A DNA stretch of 64,000 nucleotides. Source: Nostoc sp. PCC 7524. Lineage in GTDB: Bacteria > Cyanobacteriota > Cyanobacteriia > Cyanobacteriales > Nostocaceae. The stretch spans positions 1,178,001-1,242,000 of the forward strand of contig NC_019684.1 in NCBI RefSeq assembly GCF_000316645.1, in the 5' to 3' direction. Positions 44,995-53,820 of this stretch are shown piece by piece; the first letter of the stretch is position 1; every line of letters starts with the position of its first letter. Made by a program: the position numbers and the translations under genes. The notes below the pieces were generated by a model. It searched no databases. It was not told where the DNA came from and was given only the letters and a program-made list of their open reading frames with translations.

Positions 44995-45065
44995 TATAAA
45001 GCAGATATTTAATCTGTCCCAATCCCCAGTCCCCAATCCCCAATCCCCACTCCCCACTCCCTAAA
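44995..45065. repeat. Tandem heptamer repeats (CCCCAATC type)
   Basis: CCCAATCCCCAGTCCCCAAT CCCCAATCCCCACTCCCCAC in tandem, ending four codons before the glycosyltransferase start. Its ribosome-binding region is thus formed by the repeat end (CTCCCTAAACCACC). Confidence 0.85.
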
Positions 45066-45070
45066 CCACC

Positions 45071-46021
45071 ATGTCAGACATCCTAATCTCTGCCATTATC
45101 TGTACACATAACAGGGACACCTATCTAGGTGCGGCGATTGATAGCCTGTTGACGCAAGATTTCCCAGGTGAGTTTGAAGTTGTGGTAGTGGATAATGGAT
45201 CAAGCGATCGCACTTGTGAAGTGGCAAAACAAAGGGCTAGCAACTCCCGATTCAAGTATGTCTTTGAACCCACCATTGGGTTATCAGTAGCCCGCAATAC
45301 AGGTGCTAAAGTGGCTAGGGCAGAAATATTGGCATATCTAGATGATGATGCCGTGGCGACTCCTCACTGGCTGCAAGTATTGTATGACGCTTATCAAACG
45401 AATACACAGCTAGCGATCGCTGGTGGTAAAGTGACTCTGTTATGGCCTGCTGGTGTTGAACCGCCAAAATGGTTATCTCCTGGTTTAGCAGGCAATTTGG
45501 GGGCATATGATTTAGGCGACAGCCTAGTTTACATCGAAACACCAGGGCTAACTCCTAGAGGCTTAAATTATTCCCTACGCCGCCGCTTTCTCGAAGACAT
45601 AGGTGGTTTTGATCCTCAGCTGGGAAGAGTGGGGAAAAACCTCCTTTCCAATGAAGAACTACAAATGACGGAACTAGCACTCCAGGGTGGTTGGCAAGTC
45701 GCCTATCTTCCCCAAGCTTTAGTCGCTCACAACGTCGCCCCAGAACGCATCAACCGTGCTTGGTTTTTCAACCGAGGCTGGTGGCAAGGTATCAGCGAAT
45801 GCTACCGCGAACAACTAGCTGGTAAAGCCGGTATTGCTCAGTTAAGTTTGGGTAGTGAAAGGTTGATACGTGGCTTATATAAAGCCTTGAAATATTTGAA
45901 TGATCCAGCCCAAAGCTTCGATAACCTCGTTTATGCCTATGGCCAAGTAGGTTATTTAAACGCCGTTATTAAAGGTCTACTGTCCAATAACCGCGAAACA
46001 AGCAGGGGAGTAGGGGAGTAG
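45071..46021 (+). CDS. Family 2 glycosyltransferase
   Basis: A 316-residue GT-A-fold enzyme transferring a sugar from a nucleotide-sugar, likely in exopolysaccharide or glycan assembly. Motifs: ISAIICTHNRDTYLGAAIDS, FEVVVVDNGSSDRT, ARAEILAYLDDDAVATPHWL (the DDD metal site) and a later acid-rich NEELQMTELALQGG. No membrane segment. The last nine residues (ETSRGVGE) are encoded by an AGTAGGGG heptamer run, so the native C-terminus has been replaced. The acyltransferase gene follows 227 bp downstream. Confidence 0.88.
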   Translation: MSDILISAIICTHNRDTYLGAAIDSLLTQDFPGEFEVVVVDNGSSDRTCEVAKQRASNSRFKYVFEPTIGLSVARNTGAKVARAEILAYLDDDAVATPHWLQVLYDAYQTNTQLAIAGGKVTLLWPAGVEPPKWLSPGLAGNLGAYDLGDSLVYIETPGLTPRGLNYSLRRRFLEDIGGFDPQLGRVGKNLLSNEELQMTELALQGGWQVAYLPQALVAHNVAPERINRAWFFNRGWWQGISECYREQLAGKAGIAQLSLGSERLIRGLYKALKYLNDPAQSFDNLVYAYGQVGYLNAVIKGLLSNNRETSRGVGE

Positions 46022-46073
46022 GGGATATTGAATCAATTCAAAATTTAAAATCTAACTTTTTTTCATAAACTAA

Positions 46074-46206
46074 CGCCGTGTGCAACTTTCTCTCAAACCT
46101 AACCCCCAACCCCTTCCCTACAAGGGAAGGGGAGCAAGAATCAAAGCCTCTCTCCTTGCAGGGGAGAGGTTTGGAGAGGGGTTTCAAAGATAAGTTGCAC
46201 ATCGCG
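46074..46206. repeat. MITE-like element with GTGCAACTT ends
   Basis: Terminal inverted repeats TGTGCAACTTT and TAAGTTGCACA enclose palindromes CCCTACAAGGGAAGGGGAGC and CTCTCCTTGCAGGGGAGAGG. About 130 bp, no ORF. It is followed by the CCTATTG repeat run and then the acyltransferase ATG. Confidence 0.75.
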
Positions 46207-46248
46207 TAAACTATTGCCTATTGCCTATTGCCTATTGCCTATAAACTA
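46207..46248. repeat. Tandem TTGCCTA repeat
   Basis: ATTGCCTATTGCCTATTGCC TATTGCCTATAAAC, four tandem copies, ending just before the acyltransferase start at 46249. Confidence 0.85.
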
Positions 46249-46812
46249 ATGACTAATGACCAACCCTTTGTAGATTTACGCAAATATGACCAATCTTGGT
46301 TTGATAGAGGCCGGCCTGGTTGGTACATTTTATTATGGTGGTTTGTCCAGGCGATCGCTTTTCCCCTGACTCCCCATCCTTTTAATAGTCTGCGTTGCTG
46401 GCTATTGCGCTTATTTGGGGCGCATATCGGCCAAGGCGTAGTTATTCGCCCTACTGCCCGTTTTACCTACCCTTGGAAAGTCACCATTGGCGATTACTGC
46501 TGGATTGGCGACGATGTAGTTTTATACAGCTTAGATAAGATTGATATTGGTGAACACTGCGTAGTTTCTCAAAAAAGTTATCTATGTACTGGTAGCCATG
46601 ATATTTATGACCCTGCTTTTGGCTTGAAAACAGCCAGTATTACCATTGGTAACGGCGTATGGTTAGCGGCGGATTGTTTTGTCGGGCCAGGAGTACAAAT
46701 TGGTGCTAATGCCGTAATTGGCGCACGTAGTACCGTTTTTACTGGTATGCCAGCAGGACAAGTCTGTTGGGGTAGTCCTTGTCGTCCTCAATATCCCAGG
46801 TTGAAAGAATAG
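46249..46812 (+). CDS. WcaF-type colanic acid/hexapeptide acetyltransferase
   Basis: A 187-residue acyltransferase with a left-handed beta-helix built of hexapeptide repeats: IGQGVVIRPTARFTYPWKVT, IGDYCWIGDDVVLYSLDKID, IGEHCVVSQKSYLCTGSHDI, and the WLAADCFVGPGVQIGANAV ending. It resembles the WcaF/LbH family that O-acetylates polysaccharide sugars, with acetyl-CoA as donor. The start at the ATG at 46249 (TNDQPFVDLRKYD) is preferred over an upstream in-frame TTG, since the leader is tandem repeat. Probably acts with the glycosyltransferase encoded just upstream. Confidence 0.85.
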   Translation: MTNDQPFVDLRKYDQSWFDRGRPGWYILLWWFVQAIAFPLTPHPFNSLRCWLLRLFGAHIGQGVVIRPTARFTYPWKVTIGDYCWIGDDVVLYSLDKIDIGEHCVVSQKSYLCTGSHDIYDPAFGLKTASITIGNGVWLAADCFVGPGVQIGANAVIGARSTVFTGMPAGQVCWGSPCRPQYPRLKE

Positions 46813-46925
46813 GGGATTGGGGATTGGGGATTGGGGATTGGGGATTGGGGAAGTAGGGGGAGCAGGGGAGAAAAACTAATCACTATTGCCTATTGCCTAT
46901 TGCCCATTGCCTATTGCCTATTGCC
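46813..46925. repeat. Tandem GGGGATT and TTGCCTA heptamers
   Basis: GGGGATTGGGGATTGGGGAT repeated five times directly after the acyltransferase stop, then CTATTGCCTATTGCCCATTG at 46883-46925. Two heptamer families adjoining. Confidence 0.9.
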
Positions 46926-46963
46926 TACTTCAACGATAAGACTTTTTCAGCAAGTCGTGAATA

Positions 46964-46992
46964 TAAAAAAGCCTCCCATATCAGGAGGCTTG
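46964..46992 (-). terminator. Terminator of the 1036-residue protein gene
   Basis: Stem AAGCCTCC / GGAGGCTT with a seven-base loop, followed on the minus strand by TTTTTTATATTC. It lies 27 bp after the stop of the 47019 gene. Confidence 0.85.
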
Positions 46993-47018
46993 AAATTAAG
47001 CGGAGACAACTTGTTAAC

Positions 47019-50000
47019 CTACACCAGAACTACAGCGATCGCTCCTCCTAATGCAGAGAACAGGGCGGAAACTATCGCTGTGGCAAACAACCACCAAGCG
47101 GCTGAAGCGGCGGCTTTGCGGGTTTCTTCCGCTTGCCGTTGGGCTTGATACTTCATTTCTTCTAGGCGGTGTTGTGCTTGCTGTTGTAGGCGTTCGGCAC
47201 GTTGCAAGACGGTGTTACGTGCGCGTTCAATTTGGTCAACGATCCGGTTGGCATCTGCCTCAGAGATATCCTCACGGGAACTCATAATGGCTACCAGAGT
47301 ATCACGGTTGAAGGATGAGAGGCGATCGCGTAGAGCATCAAACCCTGCCTGTGGGTCTTCAAACAATGTCCGCACATCATGTTTAATGCCGTCATAGTTC
47401 AACTCTGGACGTTCTAAGGAGTTGAGATAGTGGCGAATCCGCTCAAAAATCCCGTCAATCACATCTTGGATGCGGCGTTGTATACCCCGCACTTGTTCGA
47501 CAAATTGATCCCGAACTGAGATCATGTTATCGGCGATTCTGGCGGCTTCTTGATCACTAATATCTTCCCGAATCTTTAGCAGGGCAATGATTGTAGCACG
47601 GTCAAAATGTGCAAGGCGATCGCTAAAACTTTCCATCCCTACCCTAGGATCGTGCAGTAGTAGTTGCACATCGCGCTTGATCCCTTCTGGGTTCAATTCT
47701 TCTTTACCAGTTTGTCGCAGATATTCTTCCAAATAAGCTTGGAAAGTTTCTACTCTTTGCTGGGTACGGGTAGCTAGGCGACGCGGGGCGCGGACAATGT
47801 TACGAATGGATGTTTGTACAGAGTCAATTACTTGGTTGACTTGTTCTTCGCTCAAATCTTGGCGTTGACTGAGCAATTTCACCAAGGTATCCCGGTCAAT
47901 TTGAGACAATCGCCGCCGCAGCACCACAATTCCCTGTTGGGGATTTTCAAACAGTCTATTTAAATCCCTTTGAATTCCTTCGGGGTTGAGTTCTTCTTTG
48001 CCTGTTCCCCGTAAGTAATCTGCAATTGTTGCAGTTACAGAGTCATATTGCTCCTTGGCTTTATCTGCTAAAGCTTGTGGTGTATGGCGGATGCTGTGCC
48101 AAGATTCTTCTACTGTGTGGAGAATTTGATCAGCCTGTTCTGGGGTTAAATCTTGCCGTTGACTGAGCAATTTCACCAAAGTATCCCGGTCAAAGCGAGA
48201 CAATCGCGCCCGAATTGCAGTCATTCCGGCTTGGGGGTCTTCCAATAGCCGTTTCAAGTCCGCCCGGATGGCATCAGGGTTTAACTCGGCTTTGCCTGTG
48301 TTTCGGAGATATGACTCGACATTCAACCACAGGGTTTCAGCTTGATATCTAGCTTGATCAGCTAAGTTTTTCGATTCTACTAAGGCGCGATCGCGTTGTT
48401 TTTCTAATTCATCTACAATGGCACCAGCTTCGTATGGCTGAATATCATTGCGTTCTAACAATATATCCAACATTGCTTGACGCTCAACTATCACCAGTCG
48501 CCGGGACATGGTTTCATAATCTGCGTCTGGATCTGCCAGTATGGATTTAAAATCCCGTTCAATACCTTCTGGGGTTAAATCACCCTTAGCTGTCACTAGC
48601 AAATAACTTTCTACCCGCCGTTGTAAGTCTTGGTCTATCTCTCTTTCTTCTTCCGCAGTCACTAACAAAAGCACTTCCTGACGCACTGCTTCTAATCGGT
48701 CGGCGATGTGCTGAATTTGGGCTTGGGTGAGTAGTCCTCGGTTTTGCAGGATATTCACAAAATCACTGCGGGAAATTCGCTCTAGTTCCCGTCGCACTGT
48801 ACCAGGATCGGCGGCTGGATCGTAGATCACATCCCGAAATTCTTGGGCAATTCTTTCCTCACTCAATTGCCAAGCATAGGTATTAAGTAGGTAGTTTTCC
48901 ATATCAGCCCGAATCGGACTGTAAGGTTGGGATGGTATGGGTAATCCTAATTTATCTGCTTGTGCTGTGGCTTTATCTTTAGCTGTGGTTAGGGCTTGCC
49001 AAATTTTCTCTACGTCTAAATCTGATAAATCAGTCCGTCCCAAAACAATCCCAGTTAAGGCGGATAGCCCTTGCTGGAGTGTACTCTGAATTGGCCCTGG
49101 AGCTGCTTTTTGCTCAGTCTCTTTAGTAGTACCTATTTGTGCCATCAACCGATCTAATTTGGCGTTGAGTTCATCGGTTTTGGTTTGTCCGGGTGGCAGT
49201 AACTTGAGATAACTAACCAACTCTCCTAAGTTGTCTTGCATGGGTTGTGTTTTACCCATAGTTTGTTGCCAAACACTATATAGTGTGTCAGCTATGCGAT
49301 TGACATCTCGCCTAGAAAGGTCGGTGCGGCTGCTAACTAAATCCACAAACTTTTGGCGATCGATATGACGCAGGTCAGGACTACCAGCAATTTCTCTGAC
49401 TCTAGGATCACTCAGTAAGCTTTCAAATTCACCGCGAATATTAGATATATCTAGTTCTGGTGGACGCAGCTTTTCAATATAATCTTCTATGTTTTCCCGG
49501 ATACTAATGGGGTCGATGGCGCTACCTAATTCCCGACGCACGGCAGAGGCGGCGGCTTCGGCTGTGGCTACTACCTGCTGATTCACGGCTTTAGCACCCA
49601 AAGCGGCGGTAGCTGTCCCCATAATTGCTTGGAAGCCGGAGGTGGCTGAGTGGACTACCGAGCCAATTAAGGAACCTACCGTAGTAGAACTCACCCAAAC
49701 CAGTAACAAAAAGTATGCGCCCCAAATTACTAAACCGAGAATTGCTCCCAGTCTGGGATCTAAAACTAAGAGGCTCAATTTTACTGCCAGAAAACAGGCA
49801 ATTAATAAGGCGATCGTGACGGTGACTAATGTCCAGATGCCAGCCGCCGTCCCGATTTTACGAATCGTGCCACCGAAACTTCCTCCTTCTCCCATTCCTG
49901 AATCAGACGGACGACCTAGGTAGGAAATCCCTGCGGCGACGGAGAGATTGGTTAATACTAACTGGAAAGCAAAAGCTAGGATGACACCAGACAGTAAAGC

Positions 50001-50129
50001 CACAAAAAAACGCGGCCCAGAAGTAATAACCGATGCTTGCGCTGGTGAAACTGGGGGAGCAAGTGGAACTTGTGCCACCCACAATAGAGGTTTGTCAAGT
50101 GCCAGTATGATTTCCGTACTTTGAAACAT
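47019..50129 (-). CDS. Large membrane protein with seven ~95-residue helical repeats
   Basis: A 1036-residue protein. The N-terminal 165 residues carry three or four membrane helices (FFVALLSGVILAFAFQLVLT, IWTLVTVTIALLIACFLAVK, LGAILGLVIWGAYFLLLVWV). The cytoplasmic part has seven tandem helical repeats, each with a motif like ELNPEGI.RD...L..DP and a D(R)DTLVKLLSQR(Q/E)D(L/I)S. C-terminal helix AAWWLFATAIVSALFSALGG returns to the membrane. Repeats four to six are closest to each other, suggesting recent duplications. The function is unknown; the architecture recalls membrane-anchored scaffold or stress proteins, which is inference. Confidence 0.7.
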   Translation of the reverse strand: MFQSTEIILALDKPLLWVAQVPLAPPVSPAQASVITSGPRFFVALLSGVILAFAFQLVLTNLSVAAGISYLGRPSDSGMGEGGSFGGTIRKIGTAAGIWTLVTVTIALLIACFLAVKLSLLVLDPRLGAILGLVIWGAYFLLLVWVSSTTVGSLIGSVVHSATSGFQAIMGTATAALGAKAVNQQVVATAEAAASAVRRELGSAIDPISIRENIEDYIEKLRPPELDISNIRGEFESLLSDPRVREIAGSPDLRHIDRQKFVDLVSSRTDLSRRDVNRIADTLYSVWQQTMGKTQPMQDNLGELVSYLKLLPPGQTKTDELNAKLDRLMAQIGTTKETEQKAAPGPIQSTLQQGLSALTGIVLGRTDLSDLDVEKIWQALTTAKDKATAQADKLGLPIPSQPYSPIRADMENYLLNTYAWQLSEERIAQEFRDVIYDPAADPGTVRRELERISRSDFVNILQNRGLLTQAQIQHIADRLEAVRQEVLLLVTAEEEREIDQDLQRRVESYLLVTAKGDLTPEGIERDFKSILADPDADYETMSRRLVIVERQAMLDILLERNDIQPYEAGAIVDELEKQRDRALVESKNLADQARYQAETLWLNVESYLRNTGKAELNPDAIRADLKRLLEDPQAGMTAIRARLSRFDRDTLVKLLSQRQDLTPEQADQILHTVEESWHSIRHTPQALADKAKEQYDSVTATIADYLRGTGKEELNPEGIQRDLNRLFENPQQGIVVLRRRLSQIDRDTLVKLLSQRQDLSEEQVNQVIDSVQTSIRNIVRAPRRLATRTQQRVETFQAYLEEYLRQTGKEELNPEGIKRDVQLLLHDPRVGMESFSDRLAHFDRATIIALLKIREDISDQEAARIADNMISVRDQFVEQVRGIQRRIQDVIDGIFERIRHYLNSLERPELNYDGIKHDVRTLFEDPQAGFDALRDRLSSFNRDTLVAIMSSREDISEADANRIVDQIERARNTVLQRAERLQQQAQHRLEEMKYQAQRQAEETRKAAASAAWWLFATAIVSALFSALGGAIAVVLV

Positions 50130-50642
50130 TGTATTTCCTTGTGCTAGTCATTTTAAACTTTGAGGTACTAAGAATTTTGTGAGCAGCAACTGTACTTTGG
50201 CTATGTATCTATGGCAATAACTCAATGTTCTTACTTTTAGAATCCTGGAATTCAAGCTATAAAATCATCTCTCCTAAGTTTGAAACTATATCCTACGGCA
50301 GATAGAATTTTTAATTTTAAACAGCAGTGTTTCAATTTGAATTTGCAAAACTTAGGTGGTGTAATGCTTATGAAGTGAGGATTGATAGATTTTATTTTTA
50401 ATTATGAGCCTGTGAATATTTGATTTTCTTAAATTGTATTGTTAGCTCTGGATTATTGCAGCGAGTTTACATTTATTTACAATTAGCCTTTTTATCACCT
50501 CCTCAAGATGGATTTGACGATACCAAAAGGTTTTCGGTAATCGTCCCTAAGAAGTGCCTAGAGATTGTATCTATTGACAGAAAGCAAGTTAGTAAACAAT
50601 AGCTAAAGTTAAGTTAAGTAACGAATTATTTAGGACAAAAAA
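50130..50642 (+). promoter_or_regulatory. Upstream region of the Hlip pair with HLR1 site
   Basis: 513 bp between the divergent 1036-residue-protein gene and hlip1. Position 50466-50483 reads TTTACATT-TA-TTTACAAT, an exact match to the HLR1 consensus (G/T)TTACA(T/A)(T/A)NN(G/T)TTACA(T/A)(T/A) bound by RpaB. The start codon lies 160 bp downstream, implying a long leader. No small gene is supported here. Confidence 0.7.
50466..50483 (+). promoter_or_regulatory. HLR1 element (RpaB-binding direct repeat)
   Basis: TTTACATTTATTTACAAT: two direct repeats of TTTACAWT separated by two bases. RpaB binds HLR1 sites upstream of light-stress genes such as hli and psbA in cyanobacteria; occurrence directly upstream of Hlip genes fits this role. 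Confidence 0.7.
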
Positions 50643-50846
50643 ATGGAAACTCGCTCTTCCACTGATCTACCAACCATCGCTACAGAATATAACGGCCGCG
50701 ATCGCAATGCTTTTCTGTTTGGTTGGACTCCTCAAACAGAAATCTGGAATGGTCGTTTTGCCATGATTGGTTTTCTAGCATATTTACTGTGGGATTTAGC
50801 AGGCTATAGCGTTCTACGCGATGTATTACATCTAATTGGATACTAG
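50643..50846 (+). CDS. High-light-inducible protein (Hlip), copy 1
   Basis: A 67-residue one-helix protein of the CAB/ELIP/HLIP family (small CAB-like). The chlorophyll-binding helix is TEIWNGRFAMIGFLAYLLWD (Glu and Asn/Arg ligands), followed by LAGYSVLRDVLHLIGY. The N-terminal part is soluble and stromal. It protects photosystem II assembly and dissipates excess energy. AGGAC precedes the ATG. Its helix is almost identical to copy 2 downstream. Confidence 0.9.
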   Translation: METRSSTDLPTIATEYNGRDRNAFLFGWTPQTEIWNGRFAMIGFLAYLLWDLAGYSVLRDVLHLIGY

Positions 50847-50978
50847 AATTTTGCTTTTTTCAGTCAACTAATCACGGGAGAATAGCCCACACCCAGGGTA
50901 GGAAAATTTCTCTTCCTAGTCCCCAATCCCCACTCCCCAGTCCCTATTTTCAAACTAGATTAATATTAGGAGAAACCA

Positions 50979-51191
50979 ATGGAAACTCGTGAAACTCGTT
51001 CTTCTACAGACTTACCATCTGTTGCTAATGCTTACAATGGCATAGATCGCAACGCTTTTATCTTTGGCTGGAACCCACAAGCCGAACTCTGGAATGGTCG
51101 CTTGGCAATGATTGGTTTTCTGGCATACTTACTGTGGGATTTAGCAGGCTATAGTGTCCTGCGTGATGTACTCCACTTCATCGGCTATTAA
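50979..51191 (+). CDS. High-light-inducible protein (Hlip), copy 2
   Basis: A 70-residue paralogue. N-terminus METRETRSSTDLPSVANAYN, helix AELWNGRLAMIGFLAYLLWD, then LAGYSVLRDVLHFIGY. The copies differ mostly at the N-terminus (one extra TRE unit) and at helix edges. AGGAGAAACC is a good ribosome-binding site. A 132-bp spacer with a CCCCAATC heptamer run and no HLR1 lies between the copies, so this one may depend on the upstream promoter. Confidence 0.9.
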   Translation: METRETRSSTDLPSVANAYNGIDRNAFIFGWNPQAELWNGRLAMIGFLAYLLWDLAGYSVLRDVLHFIGY

Positions 51192-51203
51192 GCTGAAATT
51201 TGG

Positions 51204-51238
51204 TTGATTTGTGAGAGTAATTAACTCTCATAAATCAA
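51204..51238 (+). terminator. Terminator of the Hlip pair
   Basis: Stem TTGATTTGTGAGAGT / ACTCTCATAAATCAA around AATTA, followed by ATTTCCTTTTTG. It lies 12 bp after the hlip2 stop. Confidence 0.8.
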
Positions 51239-51374
51239 ATTTCCTTTTTGCCCCTGCAAAATATAAAATTCCCCTGCTCTCTGATTAAAAGAGTGAGGGG
51301 AATTTCTGCATTCAAGTTTGTAGTAAGGACTTTAGTCCTAATAACCCAGTTAAAGCGGCTACTAGCAGGAAACT

Positions 51375-52712
51375 CTAAATCAAAAACCGAATCAACACAT
51401 ACAACGCCGAAACCACCAGTTGCAGCATTGTGATGGGTATACCATAGTGTAAAAAAGTTTTGAAAGAGATTCGCCGTCCATGCTGCTCAGAAATCCCAGC
51501 CGCTACGATGTTAGAAGAAGCACCTATGAGTGTGCCATTACCTCCTAAAGTTGCGCCAAACATCATGGCATAAAACAGTGGTAAAACTTCAGGAGGAAAT
51601 TGACCTTGAAAGTCTCTGGCTAATACTTCTGCGGGTGCTAAACCTACTGTCACAAGGTATTGTTTGAGTAAGGGAACCATTCCCACCACTAAGGGAATAT
51701 TGGGTACTACACTAGACAATATCCCTACAAAAAACAATAAAAATAGAGAGCCTAAAATAATATTTTTCCCTAAAATAGTTGCTAATACTCTGGATAAACC
51801 ATTAATTATACCCGTCTTATCTAAACCTCCAATTAAAACAAATACACTCATAAAAAATATCAATGTACTCCAATCTACATCTCGCAAGATATTATTAACT
51901 GTATCAATCCTGCTATGGTGAGATAGTAGTAAAGCCAAGGCTGCACCTAACAAAGCCACTGCCGCCGGAGAAATTGGTACTGGTAGAGATTCTCCAATCA
52001 CAAAAAATAGCAATACAAAACCAGCAATAACTGCACCGACAGTTAAAACTCGTGGATGATTAATTTGTGGGTGTGGTAATTCTTCTAGATTCTCTAACTT
52101 AGTATGCCAAATTTTGCGGAATAAGAATGGCAAAGTGACTATCACTGTGGCAACAGCAATTACTCCCCCTAAACTCAATTTCCCTAAGTAATCTATAAAA
52201 CTGATATTGACAGCATCACCCACAATAAAAGTAGCCGGATCACCTACTAAAGTTAGTAGTCCAGCACTATTGGCAATTAATACCATCAAAATTAATAAAG
52301 GAATAAAATTTACTCCTATTTCTTCAGCAATTGGAGGTATTAATGGTGCTAATAACATCACTGTTGTAGCATTAGGTAAAACTGCACAAATGGGAGTTAC
52401 AATCCCCACAATACCTAGTAATAGACGCTTACCATCACCTTTAGCCAACAATACGATTTGAGTTGCTAAGTAATCAAATATTTTTGTTGGCTCAAAGGCT
52501 CGAACTAATACCATCACCCCAAAGAATAACCCCAATGTGCCATAATTATTACCAATGTAAATAACAGCTTCTTGTAAAGTCATGACATTGGTAAACACCA
52601 ATAATAATGCTCCTAACAAAGCCGCAATGGTGAAATGCACCCATTCTGTCATGATCAAAAAAATTACGCCTATAAATGCGATCGCACTGATGAGGGCTTG
52701 CCAGTTTTCCAC
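51375..52712 (-). CDS. SLC13/ArsB-NhaD-superfamily membrane permease
   Basis: A 445-residue protein with about 11-12 membrane helices. It matches the ion-transporter superfamily (arsenite pump ArsB, NhaD antiporter, SLC13 carriers): ILPNATTVMLLAPLIPPIAE-type motif CAVLPNATTVMLLAPLI, VGDPATFIVGDAVNISFIDY, and a mirrored SVVPNIPLVVGMVPLLKQYL plus GATLGGNGTLIGASSNIVAA in the second half. The start is a GTG at 52712 with AAGGGG upstream. Substrate (Na+/H+, arsenite or a dicarboxylate) is not determined. It is downstream of the USP-like gene on the same strand. Confidence 0.82.
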   Translation of the reverse strand: MENWQALISAIAFIGVIFLIMTEWVHFTIAALLGALLLVFTNVMTLQEAVIYIGNNYGTLGLFFGVMVLVRAFEPTKIFDYLATQIVLLAKGDGKRLLLGIVGIVTPICAVLPNATTVMLLAPLIPPIAEEIGVNFIPLLILMVLIANSAGLLTLVGDPATFIVGDAVNISFIDYLGKLSLGGVIAVATVIVTLPFLFRKIWHTKLENLEELPHPQINHPRVLTVGAVIAGFVLLFFVIGESLPVPISPAAVALLGAALALLLSHHSRIDTVNNILRDVDWSTLIFFMSVFVLIGGLDKTGIINGLSRVLATILGKNIILGSLFLLFFVGILSSVVPNIPLVVGMVPLLKQYLVTVGLAPAEVLARDFQGQFPPEVLPLFYAMMFGATLGGNGTLIGASSNIVAAGISEQHGRRISFKTFLHYGIPITMLQLVVSALYVLIRFLI

Positions 52713-52753
52713 ACTTTACCCCTTGGGTGTATTTAGTTGCAAAATATCTAAAA

Positions 52754-52777
52754 AAGCCGCCTATAATTAGGTGGCTT
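52754..52777 (-). terminator. Terminator of the USP-like gene
   Basis: Stem AAGCCGCCTA/TAGGTGGCTT, followed on the minus strand by TTTTAGATATTTTG. It lies 53 bp after the stop of the 52830 gene, so the permease at 51375 is a separate unit. Confidence 0.75.
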
Positions 52778-52829
52778 AATTTATGTATTTTAAATTAGAT
52801 GTCTAATTTTTAAAATACTCTGACCAAGA

Positions 52830-53489
52830 TTAATTATCTATGCACTTGGGAATCCCTAAAACGGCACAAGGAAAATTAGAACCTAGTTTTTCAATTAACG
52901 GATGATAAACAGATTGACATCCTAGAAATAAAATATCAGCAGCTTCAGATTCTACAACTTTTCTTAATTCTGTACTCAGGTAGCCAAATCGCAAATGTGA
53001 TTTGAATGTACCATGCCATTCTTCAGCTAGACTGCGTGCTTGCCAAAGAATTCTATCTGCTTCTTGGAGGATTGTGATTGTTCTTTGTTGTAAAACTGGT
53101 GTACTTTCCTTCTGTTTTGGTTGAGTTAATACAGAGGTAGTAGACTTTGTATTGCTGCTGATGGGACATTCTAATACTGGCAGGCTGTTGACGAGTCCTA
53201 AAATATTAGAATATCCACTGTTATAAGTGTCTTCTACCACATAAACAGCTTGTACTGTGACTTGTTGATTTGTGGCTAATCGTGTTTGATGTGCCATCCA
53301 AAAAGCTATATCCAGTGCTGTATGACTTTGAGGAGAAGCATTATAAGCAACGATTAAGTTGATTAATTTTTTTGGCTCATCTTTTTGAGTTAAAACTTTT
53401 TTGGGTTCTGATAACAATACCATGTGATCAATTAAATCATCACGACCTATAGCACTTTGCAAACGCGCTAACATTGGCTTGATATTCAC
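52830..53489 (-). CDS. Universal-stress-protein-like protein
   Basis: A 219-residue soluble protein of the UspA superfamily. The beta1 strand and P-loop-like turn are LINLIVAYNASPQSHTALDI; the middle has VTVQAVYVVEDTYNSG; the last strands ADILFLGCQS and FPCAVLGIP match the Rossmann-type UspA end. An insertion of about 50 residues (KSTTSVLTQPKQKESTPVLQ) interrupts the domain. I placed the start at the GTG at 53489 (AGGAG upstream). It is preceded by a ydaO-type riboswitch, so its expression is probably controlled by c-di-AMP. Nucleotide binding is possible, not shown. Confidence 0.75.
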   Translation of the reverse strand: MNIKPMLARLQSAIGRDDLIDHMVLLSEPKKVLTQKDEPKKLINLIVAYNASPQSHTALDIAFWMAHQTRLATNQQVTVQAVYVVEDTYNSGYSNILGLVNSLPVLECPISSNTKSTTSVLTQPKQKESTPVLQQRTITILQEADRILWQARSLAEEWHGTFKSHLRFGYLSTELRKVVESEAADILFLGCQSVYHPLIEKLGSNFPCAVLGIPKCIDN

Positions 53490-53621
53490 AGCTTTAACTT
53501 CTCCTAAATGGAACGAACAAATCAATGAGAAGCAGGGTAATACGAATAGTCATAGAGACATATTCGTCAGGAAACCCCAATAACAACTGGTATAAAAGCC
53601 AATGTTCTGGGGGTTCCTTCC

Positions 53622-53797
53622 ATTGCCTACGAAGTTAGCTGACGGGCTAAGACTGGAAGGTGTCTCTCTTATGAGTGGTGAATTGGTATGAGTGCTGAGT
53701 TAGTTAAACCTGGAAAATGCAACCCTCTAGAAGATGCGCCCCAATATTTGGTTCCTCCGCTTCAAATTCAAGTTTGGTGAATTTGAATTAGGCTACC
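53622..53797 (-). promoter_or_regulatory. ydaO-yuaA riboswitch (c-di-AMP), copy 2
   Basis: On the minus strand: P1 start AGCCTAAT, GAAGCGGAGGAACCAAATAT, TGGGGCGCATC, and the closing CCCGTCAGCTAACTTCGTAG, then GCA. P1 forms from GCCTA with TAGGC. It lies between the ABC ATPase gene (stop 53821) and the USP-like gene (start 53489). A further hairpin, GGAACCCCCAG ... TTATTGGGGTTTCC at about 53570-53620, follows and could be the expression platform. Confidence 0.9.
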
Positions 53798-53820
53798 CAA
53801 TCAAGAACCAATCAACGAAT

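Noticed and set aside
50420..50602. ORF upstream of the Hlip pair
   Set aside because: Overlaps the HLR1 site and A+T-rich leader; no ribosome-binding site.
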